A stretch of DNA of 24,795 nt, from NCBI GenBank assembly GCA_003151275.1, contig PLXC01000173.1:1-24795 (forward strand). Reading direction: 5' to 3'. The first letter of the stretch is position 1. The number at the start of each line of letters is the position of its first letter. This document shows positions 14,068 to 22,248 of this stretch, in pieces. Source of the stretch: Candidatus Melainabacteria bacterium. Lineage in GTDB: Bacteria; Cyanobacteriota; Vampirovibrionia; Obscuribacterales; Obscuribacteraceae. The notes under the pieces are model-generated. The model was not told where the DNA came from and searched no databases. It worked only from the letters and a program-made list of their open reading frames with translations. The position numbers were made by a program, and so were the translations under genes.

Positions 14068-16906
14068 TAGATTGCTCCATCTCTTCTTCGTCGTCCGACT
14101 GGACAAGCTCCAGAGCGTCCGCTTGGGAACCCAATCCTATGTGATTGGGCATGACGGCTAATTGTATCTCTTTCAGAGATGCAGACGAACACCAGTCCTT
14201 AAACTCTTTTGTAGCTTTGAGTGATAAGACCAGCTGTTTGAACTCAGGCAGCTCTTCAGCGTTGCCTGTGGCTGGACCTAGCAAGTCCAGGTTAATGAAA
14301 CCCTCTTCCGAAAACCAATCAATCAAGTTTACTTTCTTCAAGATTGTCAGCCCAAGCGCTACTGACATCTTGGTGCTGCCCAGCACAGCTGCGAGCTTTT
14401 CGCCTTCGGCCTGACCATCCTTTTTATTGACCGCGTATTTGACTAACCCAAATAGTTTTTTCAAAAACAGGCTTGAATCAAACGAATCATCATTCTCGGG
14501 AATACCCACGAGATAAATAGTTTGAGCACCAGAGTGGGAAAGCAATTCCTGAAAAACCATACTGCTTGGCGGAGTTTGCCAAACAATCAAATGCTGTTTA
14601 CGCCCAACAGTCATGCGATCAACGAATTCGAAAGCCGCTTGCTTAGGGCTATTTTCAGCAAAGATACTGACGTTAGTGCCAAGCTTTTCTACAGCTTTGG
14701 CGAGGATTTCTGCAGCTTTAGCGTGATTGCGCAAGTCTTTCCAAATCAGCTTTGAACTCGCGGCAGAGAAGTCTCGTGGTGGTGCGAAGTCGGATGCACC
14801 ATCCGCTGCGGCTTCCTTATGTTGCATCGTCGCGGGATTCGGGGCACGCAAGGATGCGTTCGCTCCATTTTCGACGGGCGCAACGTTGACTGCTGCTCTC
14901 ATACCATCAGCAGGCGATGAGATAATCGTGGCGTCATAGGCACCTGAGGATGCATTCACTCCATTTCGTGCGGACAAATCAGTCCCGGCATTCGCTCCAC
15001 TTCGCGCGGAAGGATCGGTTCCGGCGTTCGCGGCGATTTTGCCGTTAGCGCTAGCGGGAAGGAAATCTGAAATTCCTATAGTTTTCTTTGCAGGCACTGC
15101 CAACGGTGCCATGGTGGAAAGAGGCACCGGAGCAAACACCATTGTCTTGCTGTCACGCCAGTCAGAAAGAACCAGCTGCAATCGCTCTTTGTTATTAAAC
15201 GTATTTATTTCAGGCGTGAAAACAGCATCAATAATCTGCTTGTCTGCCGGCACATTACCGCGAGTATTCCACATAACACATTCGAAGTTCATGCCACTTT
15301 GAACGTCCTCCAGCATGACTCGATGATGTTTACCATCTTTACCCAACAGGCGAGTGCTCACACAAGACAATGAACGCATGCATAGTGTTGGTTTCTTATT
15401 CCACATTCCAAATGGTGCCAGCTTAGTCAAAAGTTTTGCCATTTGCTCATTAACTGAAGAAGGCTCGACCTGCACGTCAATTTTAAGAGTGGCTTTAAGA
15501 GGAGTATCGATCAGCAGCCGATTGCACGTATCTGTTAGCCCTCGGCATAGAGCATCGGCTTTTTCAGCATCGACAGTAAATCCCGCTGCCATTTTATGGC
15601 CACCAAATTTCGTCAACAGATGGTCATTATGTTTGAGGACTTGATAAAGATCAATCGCGTCGATACTACGGGCGGAGCCTTTGACTATTCCCTCAGAGCG
15701 ATCCAGTTCACCGATGAACACAGGACGGTGATATTTCTCTACCAATCGAGAGGCGACAATGCCAACAACACCATGATGCCAACCGTCGTCATAGATCGCA
15801 ATGCAACGGTCACGGTCCATGTCCAGACGAGTAGCGATCATCACCTCTGCCTTAGCATAGATTTCTTCGCACAATTCTTGTCGACGCAAATTATCCGTCT
15901 GCAATTGACGCGCCAATTTATCGGCGACTTCTTCATCGGGAGTAGTTAAAAGCTCCACAGCAATGCGCGCGTCAGCCAAACGACCGACAGCATTGATCCT
16001 CGGCGCCAGACCGAAGCCGACAAGGTCGGTGTCGTCCGATTTTTTGACCTGAGCAAGAAGCGCTTGTATACCCGGTCTGGCCGAGTTTACGAGCACCGGC
16101 AGCCCGATTTTTACCAAGTAGCGATTCTCTCGAATCAAGGGCACGAGATCGGCGATCATACCGAGCGTCACATAGTCCAATAGAAGCGGAACTTCTTCGG
16201 GCATTCCCTTATCGATCAATAAGGCTTCGCAAACTTTATATGCAACCCCGACCCCAGGCAAGTGGAAAAGTGGATGCTCTTCGTGCAGCCGCTTAGGATG
16301 AACAATACCAACTGCGGGCGGCAACATTTCCGGCATCGTGTGGTGATCCAGCACCAGGGTGTCTACTCCTAATGATTTTGCAAATTGAATTTCAGCAAAG
16401 TTAGACACGCCGCAATCGCATGAAATAATCAATTTGGTGCGGTGCTTGCTCGCCAGGATGCTGACCGCTTTCAAGTTCAACCCATATCCTTCGCTGGCGC
16501 GGTTGGGGATATAGAAGTCGACAACGGCTCCTAACTTGCGCAGCACCGTAAGCAAAACAGATGTGCCAGTCACACCATCAACGTCATAGTCACCATATAT
16601 GGTTATGCGTTGTCCTTTGGCGATCGCTTCGGTAATCCGCATCACCGCTTTATCAACGTCTGGTAAATCCATCGGGCTGGTCGGCTGATAGTGCTCTGTG
16701 TTCAAGAAGCTTTTTGCTTCGTCACTCTTTAGCACACCACGAGCATTCAAAATTTGAGCCAGCAGCACTGAGCCATCTGCGGCATCGACGAAGTCAGGCT
16801 CGAAGTCTGGTGCAGCTTGAAACTGCCAAAATTTTCCCAAGGCGGACAATCTGGCTTGTTCATCGCCCCCAGCAAAACTAGCAGAGTTAGCCACAGATAT
16901 GGTCAC
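14015..16906 (-). CDS. recJ: Single-stranded-DNA-specific exonuclease RecJ, long C-terminal extension
   Basis: The product has about 963 residues. The DHH nuclease motifs are present in order: GDYDVDGVTGT (about 105-115), DCGVSN, DHHTMP and LDYVTLGMIADLVPL, then DHHA1 with SRLVEKYHRPVF and GGHKMAAGF, and an OB-type domain. RecJ degrades single-stranded DNA 5' to 3' with Mn or Mg in recombination and base-excision repair. E. coli RecJ has 577 residues; here a further 350 or more follow, including an Ala/Asn-rich linker with an internal repeat (GTDPSARSGANAGTDLSAR) and a final structured part. GTG 16906 is preceded by GGGGG at 5 bases; GTG 16912 and TTG 16921 are alternatives. Overlaps apt downstream. 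Confidence 0.93.
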   Translation of the reverse strand: MTISVANSASFAGGDEQARLSALGKFWQFQAAPDFEPDFVDAADGSVLLAQILNARGVLKSDEAKSFLNTEHYQPTSPMDLPDVDKAVMRITEAIAKGQRITIYGDYDVDGVTGTSVLLTVLRKLGAVVDFYIPNRASEGYGLNLKAVSILASKHRTKLIISCDCGVSNFAEIQFAKSLGVDTLVLDHHTMPEMLPPAVGIVHPKRLHEEHPLFHLPGVGVAYKVCEALLIDKGMPEEVPLLLDYVTLGMIADLVPLIRENRYLVKIGLPVLVNSARPGIQALLAQVKKSDDTDLVGFGLAPRINAVGRLADARIAVELLTTPDEEVADKLARQLQTDNLRRQELCEEIYAKAEVMIATRLDMDRDRCIAIYDDGWHHGVVGIVASRLVEKYHRPVFIGELDRSEGIVKGSARSIDAIDLYQVLKHNDHLLTKFGGHKMAAGFTVDAEKADALCRGLTDTCNRLLIDTPLKATLKIDVQVEPSSVNEQMAKLLTKLAPFGMWNKKPTLCMRSLSCVSTRLLGKDGKHHRVMLEDVQSGMNFECVMWNTRGNVPADKQIIDAVFTPEINTFNNKERLQLVLSDWRDSKTMVFAPVPLSTMAPLAVPAKKTIGISDFLPASANGKIAANAGTDPSARSGANAGTDLSARNGVNASSGAYDATIISSPADGMRAAVNVAPVENGANASLRAPNPATMQHKEAAADGASDFAPPRDFSAASSKLIWKDLRNHAKAAEILAKAVEKLGTNVSIFAENSPKQAAFEFVDRMTVGRKQHLIVWQTPPSSMVFQELLSHSGAQTIYLVGIPENDDSFDSSLFLKKLFGLVKYAVNKKDGQAEGEKLAAVLGSTKMSVALGLTILKKVNLIDWFSEEGFINLDLLGPATGNAEELPEFKQLVLSLKATKEFKDWCSSASLKEIQLAVMPNHIGLGSQADALELVQSDDEEEMEQSNEYPSGQEQIGTVKPSA

Positions 16907-16921
16907 GAGCACCCCCGACAA

Positions 16922-17229
16922 GGACAGCGGTATGTCCGCAAGGCATACAAAATATCGAATTTGTATTTGCAGTACGACGCCACCAAATGCGATGCGCAGC
17001 GACGCAGACGAACACAGCTAGAATACTGCATCCGCACATCTCAATCTATCCTGGATCTATCATCGATTGGCAGCAATAGCGCACATCGGATCGTGCTGCA
17101 TATGCATTGATGCACGGTTTTCTATGCAGATGATTCTAAAAAATATCCGACCTTGGATTCCCGTTCTCTCTATAGAACGTCAAAACTGATAAAAAAGTTC
17201 AATGCTCAGCAAACTCGCTTTCCTGAACG
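16922..17229. other. Gap without a recognised gene
   Basis: Lies between recJ and the small one-TM gene. Only a short inverted repeat (GGACA/TGTCC, 16922-16937) was noticed, just upstream of the recJ start; the recJ promoter presumably lies further right. No reading frame here has convincing composition. Confidence 0.4.
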
Positions 17230-17472
17230 TTATTTATTCAACTTGGGATCGCGAAATTCAAAAATCTTCCTCGGCTTTGGTGGCCAGTTTTCCAAATCCC
17301 ATTCAATAATCGTCGTAATCACCGGGGATTTAGGCCACGGCAACGCCCAACCAGCAACCCAAAGAATCGGCAGCATAACCACATGCAAGCTCAAGGCGAC
17401 AAGAAAAGCCTCAAGCAATGGCACTTGCTCGATCAATAGCTTTATGGTCGTCTCGCGCAATGGTTTGCTCAA
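17230..17472 (-). CDS. Small single-pass membrane protein, unknown
   Basis: The product has 80 residues, with a hydrophobic segment at about 19-44 (LLEAFLVALSLHVVMLPILW and following AGWALPW) and a short outer tail of proline-rich, charged sequence ending IFEFRDPKLNK. The layout resembles the N-terminus of TonB-like proteins but no TonB domain follows, so I do not assign a family. The start is uncertain: TTG 17472 has GGGGACGAAC upstream at a long distance, and a GTG at about 17427 is possible. A plus-strand frame over the same bases looks unlike a protein. Confidence 0.5.
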   Translation of the reverse strand: MSKPLRETTIKLLIEQVPLLEAFLVALSLHVVMLPILWVAGWALPWPKSPVITTIIEWDLENWPPKPRKIFEFRDPKLNK

Positions 17473-17710
17473 ACGCCGTTCGTCCCCAATTCGGAATTAT
17501 TCGAAGCTAGTCTTTCAAAAAACGGACCAGAAACTCGCGGATGGAGTAACCGGCACGCCGATTCGACGATTGCGAAATAACTCAAATTGTTGCCACCATG
17601 AATATACAAAAGCAAGAATGGTTAGTCTCAAAACGAATCGAGTGGTACTATGTTTAACTAACATTCAGCATACACTTTGAATACCTGGGTTAGCTCAACA
17701 TTTCCAGGGA

Positions 17711-18448
17711 TTGGTTTCAATCAAATTGATATTCAGAGCCACCAAAAAAATTCCCATCGTTGTCATTGCCGCACTCACAGCTTTGTTTGTGCAGGTTTCG
17801 GCTCAGTGCGAGGAAGGGGAATATGGTCCCCCAAATCTTTTGAAAACCATGAAAACCCCCTTTGCCACTGGCGGTAAAGAGGACCCAGAGCAGACGGGAG
17901 CCGCTTCTGCAATGGCGCCCATAAACATAGGCAGCTCAACAAACCGGCACCTGAGCCTGTCGCAACGCCTGGTTCCGTCCAGACTTTACTTACCTGGACG
18001 GATGGTGCTTGGCAAGTCCTGTGAATTTACGATTAAGGCAAAACCTAAAAGCTGGGTGGCGATTGCCATGGCAGACAAAAACTCTGGCGCCAATCCAATA
18101 TTGGGTCACAAGATTAAATTGGGCGCGGACCGCAAACTCGTAGCTTTGGGCGAGATTCCTGAATCAGGGGTGCTCAATCTGTTTGTCGAAACACCGATCC
18201 AGGGCGATCTGGTCGGCTCATGCCTTTATTTTGAAGCGGCGATCTGGTCAAAACCTGATTTTAGCGATGTCGAATTTGCGGTAGCTGTCCCGTCTGAAGG
18301 TCAGGGCAAAGAAAATGAAAACGGCGTTCTTATTGCAGCCGAATCTGACCAGAAAAAAGGGATCAAAATCGTGCCGGAAAACCAAGTCATGAGCCCTCTC
18401 ATGCAGAGGGCGGGCTCAAGCCTGGGCAACAACATCGGCCATCCGTAA
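17711..18448 (+). CDS. Secreted protein of unknown function, upstream of DUF4127 gene
   Basis: The product has about 245 residues. A basic N-terminus and hydrophobic core (IPIVVIAALTALFVQVSAQC) form a signal peptide, with the Cys right after SAQ, so it could even be a lipoprotein if cleaved before that Cys. The mature part appears beta-rich (FTIKAKPKSWVAIAMADK, GVLNLFVETPIQGDLV, LYFEAAIWSKPDF). The start is TTG at 17711 with AGGGA directly next to it, poorly spaced; no ATG or GTG precedes it in frame after the stop at 17678. Sixteen bases separate it from the DUF4127 gene, which implies one transcript and perhaps a joint function. Confidence 0.72.
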   Translation: MVSIKLIFRATKKIPIVVIAALTALFVQVSAQCEEGEYGPPNLLKTMKTPFATGGKEDPEQTGAASAMAPINIGSSTNRHLSLSQRLVPSRLYLPGRMVLGKSCEFTIKAKPKSWVAIAMADKNSGANPILGHKIKLGADRKLVALGEIPESGVLNLFVETPIQGDLVGSCLYFEAAIWSKPDFSDVEFAVAVPSEGQGKENENGVLIAAESDQKKGIKIVPENQVMSPLMQRAGSSLGNNIGHP

Positions 18449-18464
18449 TCGAGGAGACATTTAA

Positions 18465-19985
18465 ATGCGAGCTGTCCTACTGCCCCTTGACGATCGTCCC
18501 GTGACCTATGGCTTTCCACAATTGATCGCCAGAGTCGCCGGTGTCGAGGCTCTGGTGCCACCTCGCAGCCTCTTTGGCTCCTTGAACACATCTGCAGATA
18601 TAGAAGGAATCACTGAATGGATTCAAAATACAATCGCAAAAACGAATCCGGACGTGCTCCTGCTCTGCCTTGACACCCTCACTTACGGGGGCTTGATCAA
18701 CTCACGCCGTTCGCCCGATTCTGCAAAAAGTGTGATGGAAAGAGTCGCTATCCTGCAAAACTGGCAAAAAAAGCCGACTGGAAAGCTGCCGATCTATGTC
18801 CAATCAAGCATCATGCGCATATCCGACAATTACGACGCCACCGAAGAAAAGCCATATTGGGCTCGCTATGGCCGAGAAATATTCGCCTGGTCTTCGCAAA
18901 TGCATCGACTGGCCAAAGGCGACAGCCTCGTTGCCGGCAGCCTCGCATCATCTGAGGCGCGAATTCCCGCTGATATCAGGCAAGATTATCAACAGACTCG
19001 GGTAAGAAATTTTCAAGCGAACCAGAAATTAGTTGAGTTCGTGCAACAAGGTGTGATCAGTAGATTGACGTTCAGCCTCGATGATTCAGGTCAAACCGGT
19101 CTGAATATTTTGGAAAAGGAACGATTGATCTCGATGGTGCAGCAAGCCAATTTGACAAAAAAGATTGCCACCTATGCTGGTGCCGACGAAGTGTTGTGTG
19201 CGCTCTTGGCGCGCTGGCTGATCGACTCCAAAAGCAGCATGAGAACCGGACCTACCGCGCTCGTACGCTACAGTCCCGAAGAAGGATCAAATTGTCTGAG
19301 CCGCTATGAAGGTCAAAATATTGGTGAAACAATTAGCTCGCAAATGCAAGCTTGCGGAATTGATGTGCAGAAGGAAGACGATCGGCCAAATCCTCTAGAT
19401 TTCATTGTCATCGTGCACACCGGCGGCGACGCTCAAGGCGACCACATCCAGCTTCCTGGTCATTCTGACTTGAGGCGCATGGATACTTCACGGGCGATCA
19501 GGCGCACCCTTGAATTGCTGCAACAGTCACAACACCCCTGCGTTTTGTGTGACGTTGCTTACGCCAACGGCGCTGATCCCGAACTGATCGAAGAGCTGCT
19601 GCAGCGTCCGGATCTACTAGCAAAATTATGGGCATACTCTGGTTGGAACACGACCGGAAATAGCACAGGTTCTGCACTCGCCCTTGCTGTAGCACAGTGG
19701 TTCTCCGGCACCGCATCTGATACCAATGATAATTTGAAGGCTTGCTTGTACGTTCGATTGGCAGACGATTGGGCGTATCAATCAAAAGTGCGTTCTACAC
19801 TCAACTCAGCACCATCGCCTGAACATCTTCGCGACAACATGAAGCCCTACCTAGAGCGCATTAGTCAAGCACTCAACTACAAGCCCGACAGCCTCACCCT
19901 AGGCTTTCCATGGAATCGCACGTTCGAAGTAGAAATCGGTTTGCCCAGCGACTCAAATAGCGGCTCGCTGTCATTTGCAAAATAG
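18465..19985 (+). CDS. DUF4127 family protein
   Basis: The product has 506 residues, matching the usual length of DUF4127 proteins. The family hallmark is at the very N-terminus, LLPLDDRPVTYGFPQLIA, followed by LLCLDTLTYGGLINSRRS, TFSLDDSGQTGLNILEKE, TYAGADEVLCALLARWL and YSGWNTTGNSTGSALA. It has no signal peptide and is presumably cytosolic. The function of DUF4127 is not established to my knowledge; the conserved Asp, Asn and Gly motifs suggest an enzyme. A clear GGAG lies 8 bases before the ATG. It is the second gene of a two-gene group with the secreted protein at 17711. Confidence 0.9.
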   Translation: MRAVLLPLDDRPVTYGFPQLIARVAGVEALVPPRSLFGSLNTSADIEGITEWIQNTIAKTNPDVLLLCLDTLTYGGLINSRRSPDSAKSVMERVAILQNWQKKPTGKLPIYVQSSIMRISDNYDATEEKPYWARYGREIFAWSSQMHRLAKGDSLVAGSLASSEARIPADIRQDYQQTRVRNFQANQKLVEFVQQGVISRLTFSLDDSGQTGLNILEKERLISMVQQANLTKKIATYAGADEVLCALLARWLIDSKSSMRTGPTALVRYSPEEGSNCLSRYEGQNIGETISSQMQACGIDVQKEDDRPNPLDFIVIVHTGGDAQGDHIQLPGHSDLRRMDTSRAIRRTLELLQQSQHPCVLCDVAYANGADPELIEELLQRPDLLAKLWAYSGWNTTGNSTGSALALAVAQWFSGTASDTNDNLKACLYVRLADDWAYQSKVRSTLNSAPSPEHLRDNMKPYLERISQALNYKPDSLTLGFPWNRTFEVEIGLPSDSNSGSLSFAK

Positions 19986-20017
19986 ATGCAATCCCGCGAT
20001 GTAGCGAGCGGCTCCGC

Positions 20018-20026
20018 TGTTATAAT
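20018..20026 (+). promoter_or_regulatory. Extended -10 promoter for the serine protease
   Basis: TG T TATAAT at 20018-20026 is a perfect extended -10 element, about 30 bases before the TTG start of the protease. There is no good -35 at 17 bases spacing, which extended -10 promoters do not need. Confidence 0.5.
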
Positions 20027-20056
20027 GCGATTTGAAAGGCTATCCTGCAGGCATGA

Positions 20057-21187
20057 TTGTCAATCGACACGCACTATCGACTCATATTGAAAAAACTTAC
20101 CAAGCCATCTCGCAGAAGAATGTCATTGCTTAGTGCAATGCTGCTGGCATGGTCAACTGTTTCGCCTGTATTTGCGCTCGACACGTGGGAAAAAGTAGAC
20201 AAACGTGTCAAAAGTCAGATTTACGAGCTGAATGTGGGGCTCAAATTGCGGGTGAAGGATAGCCTCTGGGCTCAGCTGGCGGACCTCTCTCCTAAGGGAC
20301 ACTTCCCTGTCTACAGCACATCTCGGGACGATAAGGGATTTCGCGTTGTCTGTTTTGGCTCGAGTTTTCCAGTGCGCACCAGCCAAACAGACAAAACTTT
20401 TTTTCTGACAAGCGCACATGTTCTCAGCGGTGGTGAACAAATTGTCAAAGAGTGCGAGCGATTTTATGCCGCCATGAGACTCTATGCAGAACAACCAGAC
20501 GCCAGTAATGCGGACGCGAAGTACAAAGAATTACTGCAGATAGTCAACCTTTCGACCAAGGGAAAAGGACTAGTCGGAAGCGAGTTACAAACTTACCAAA
20601 CTACAGTTGACGCCATCTGGGACACCTATGAGACCTATTTATCCTTGCGCGCTGATCCAGGCCGAGTGATGTTCAAGAAATACTTGAAGCAAGCAGGCGT
20701 AGAACCTCAGTACGGATACTTTTTACACCCACCAGGCCCAGTTACACAAGCGCCAACCGAAGCTAGAGTCTTTAAAACTGCGCACTCAGACAAAGAACCG
20801 GACATTGGCATTCTCACCGCATCTGGTACCACAATATCCGGTCTGGAATTTGACACTTTACCGGCTTCTGAAGGGCAAGAAGTACAAGTAATGGGCTATC
20901 CAGTGGCATCTGAGATAATTGATAAGGATGCAGATAAACACTATTCACCGACTTTGAACAGCGGCAGGATCAGTCGCGTCACTCCAACATTGCTGCAAGT
21001 GGATGCTCCGGTTTCTAAAGGAAATAGCGGCGGACCCGTTGTCAGTATTAGAGGAAAGGTACTGGGGGTGGTGGCACTCCGAGCCATTTTGAACGGCACA
21101 GAATTACCGAACTTCGCCGGAGCTGTGACTACACAATCTGTGCAAAGCTTTGCGCCGGAACTGTTTTCCAAGTTATCGGCTCGGTAA
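20057..21187 (+). CDS. Exported trypsin-like serine protease
   Basis: The product has 376 residues. After a basic N-terminus (KKLTKPSRRR) and a hydrophobic core (LLSAMLLAWSTVSPVFALD) comes a chymotrypsin-fold domain with the triad visible: His121 in FFLTSAHVLSGG, Asp249 in EPDIGILTASG and Ser324 in KGNSGGPVVS. It should cleave proteins outside the cytoplasm. It resembles the DegP/HtrA catalytic domain but lacks any PDZ domain and carries an unusual, helical-looking insert of about 100 residues between His and Asp (RFYAAMRLYAEQPDAS... through KYLKQAG). TTG 20057 is the annotated start; ATG at 20120 inside the signal region is an alternative. An extended -10 promoter precedes it, so it is likely transcribed alone. 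Confidence 0.87.
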   Translation: MSIDTHYRLILKKLTKPSRRRMSLLSAMLLAWSTVSPVFALDTWEKVDKRVKSQIYELNVGLKLRVKDSLWAQLADLSPKGHFPVYSTSRDDKGFRVVCFGSSFPVRTSQTDKTFFLTSAHVLSGGEQIVKECERFYAAMRLYAEQPDASNADAKYKELLQIVNLSTKGKGLVGSELQTYQTTVDAIWDTYETYLSLRADPGRVMFKKYLKQAGVEPQYGYFLHPPGPVTQAPTEARVFKTAHSDKEPDIGILTASGTTISGLEFDTLPASEGQEVQVMGYPVASEIIDKDADKHYSPTLNSGRISRVTPTLLQVDAPVSKGNSGGPVVSIRGKVLGVVALRAILNGTELPNFAGAVTTQSVQSFAPELFSKLSAR

Positions 21188-21210
21188 ACTAGATGCCGGC
21201 AGGGGTGCCG

Positions 21211-21261
<51 letters not shown>

Positions 21262-21337
21262 TCTACTCACTCGTCCTGCATAACTGCGGATGAAATATCT
21301 GCGTCGCAAACTTCCGATGAAATATCCGAGTTCACAA

Positions 21338-22180
21338 CTACTTATTAAACATGTCGAAGAAGCTGCCAGTCTTTTTGGGCGTTAGAGGGGTGACGGGCTT
21401 CGCTACAGGAGTGGGCATTGCATCGAGTGGATCCTCGGCTCCCGCAGCCGGTTCGTCACCTTCATCAAGCATCATCGCCATCTCGTCTTTGACTTTTTTG
21501 TAGCCTTTGAGAGGCATAAATTCAGATACCTTCACATCCACTTTTTTGGCCTTGTAGCAGTCCATCACAACAACCATCTTGTTGTTTGTTTTTGCCATTT
21601 GGAAAACACGAAGCGGAGTCCCCGCGTCGACCGGAATGTCAAGCATGGTCTTCATCATACTATTAAACTGCGGCGGCGTTTGGATATCCTTGGCAATCCA
21701 AGTCTCAGCGACAATTTCTTCGTGCTTGGATTTCGGATCCTTCCTTTTCACGATTACCTGGAAGCACTTAACGCCCTGAATCGTCTGCATTTTGCCTGTT
21801 TTAATTGGAGTGAGCACAACAGACTTATCGGCCACTTTTTTGCCTCGAAGCAGAAACTTAGCTTTCCAATGCTCGTATGGCAAATCAACGTAATTCTTGT
21901 TGCTGTCGTTGTAGACAAGCGCATTCCACTTCGGCGCCTTAATAAGCATCAGAAGTCCCAACTTGTCGAATTTCATCCGAACAGCGTCAGGTGTAATGTA
22001 GTAAAGAACCGTACCGGCGAAGTTGCTGTTCACGTTCAACACCCATGCTGGCACAGTTTTTTCGGAAGACTTGGCTTCTACTGGCGTCTTATCCGCAAAG
22101 GTGTTCGGCGCTGACAACGCGCAAAAGAGCAGCAGCATTGACAGACCCAGATAAATCTTGTTTGCAAAATGCTTTTTCAT
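21338..22180 (-). CDS. Secreted protein of unknown function (LolA/DUF4412-like appearance)
   Basis: The product has 280 residues. A signal peptide is clear (MKKHFANKIYLGLSMLLLFC then ALSAPNTFA). The mature domain (VLYYITPDAVRMKFDKLGLL, ALVYNDSNKNYVDLPYEHWK, VKCFQVIVKRKD, ETWIAKDIQTPPQF) has the feel of beta-rich proteins that report on lipid-binding LolA-like or DUF4412 folds, but I cannot confirm this. The last 60 residues are acidic and Pro/Ala-rich and probably unfolded. ATG 22180 is chosen because AAGGA lies 7 bases upstream; the frame is open to 22225. It follows the TPR gene by about 70 bases on the same strand. Confidence 0.8.
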   Translation of the reverse strand: MKKHFANKIYLGLSMLLLFCALSAPNTFADKTPVEAKSSEKTVPAWVLNVNSNFAGTVLYYITPDAVRMKFDKLGLLMLIKAPKWNALVYNDSNKNYVDLPYEHWKAKFLLRGKKVADKSVVLTPIKTGKMQTIQGVKCFQVIVKRKDPKSKHEEIVAETWIAKDIQTPPQFNSMMKTMLDIPVDAGTPLRVFQMAKTNNKMVVVMDCYKAKKVDVKVSEFMPLKGYKKVKDEMAMMLDEGDEPAAGAEDPLDAMPTPVAKPVTPLTPKKTGSFFDMFNK

Positions 22181-22248
22181 GTAAGGTCCTTTGCTCAATG
22201 TGCCAATGAATCTATGTGAAATCAACTATAGCAGCTCAATCAGTCCGA

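Noticed and set aside
17153..17680. Plus-strand frame of 175 codons
   Set aside because: Its composition is unlike a protein (many Ser, Asn, Arg), no ribosome site; the minus-strand small membrane protein over the same bases is more credible.
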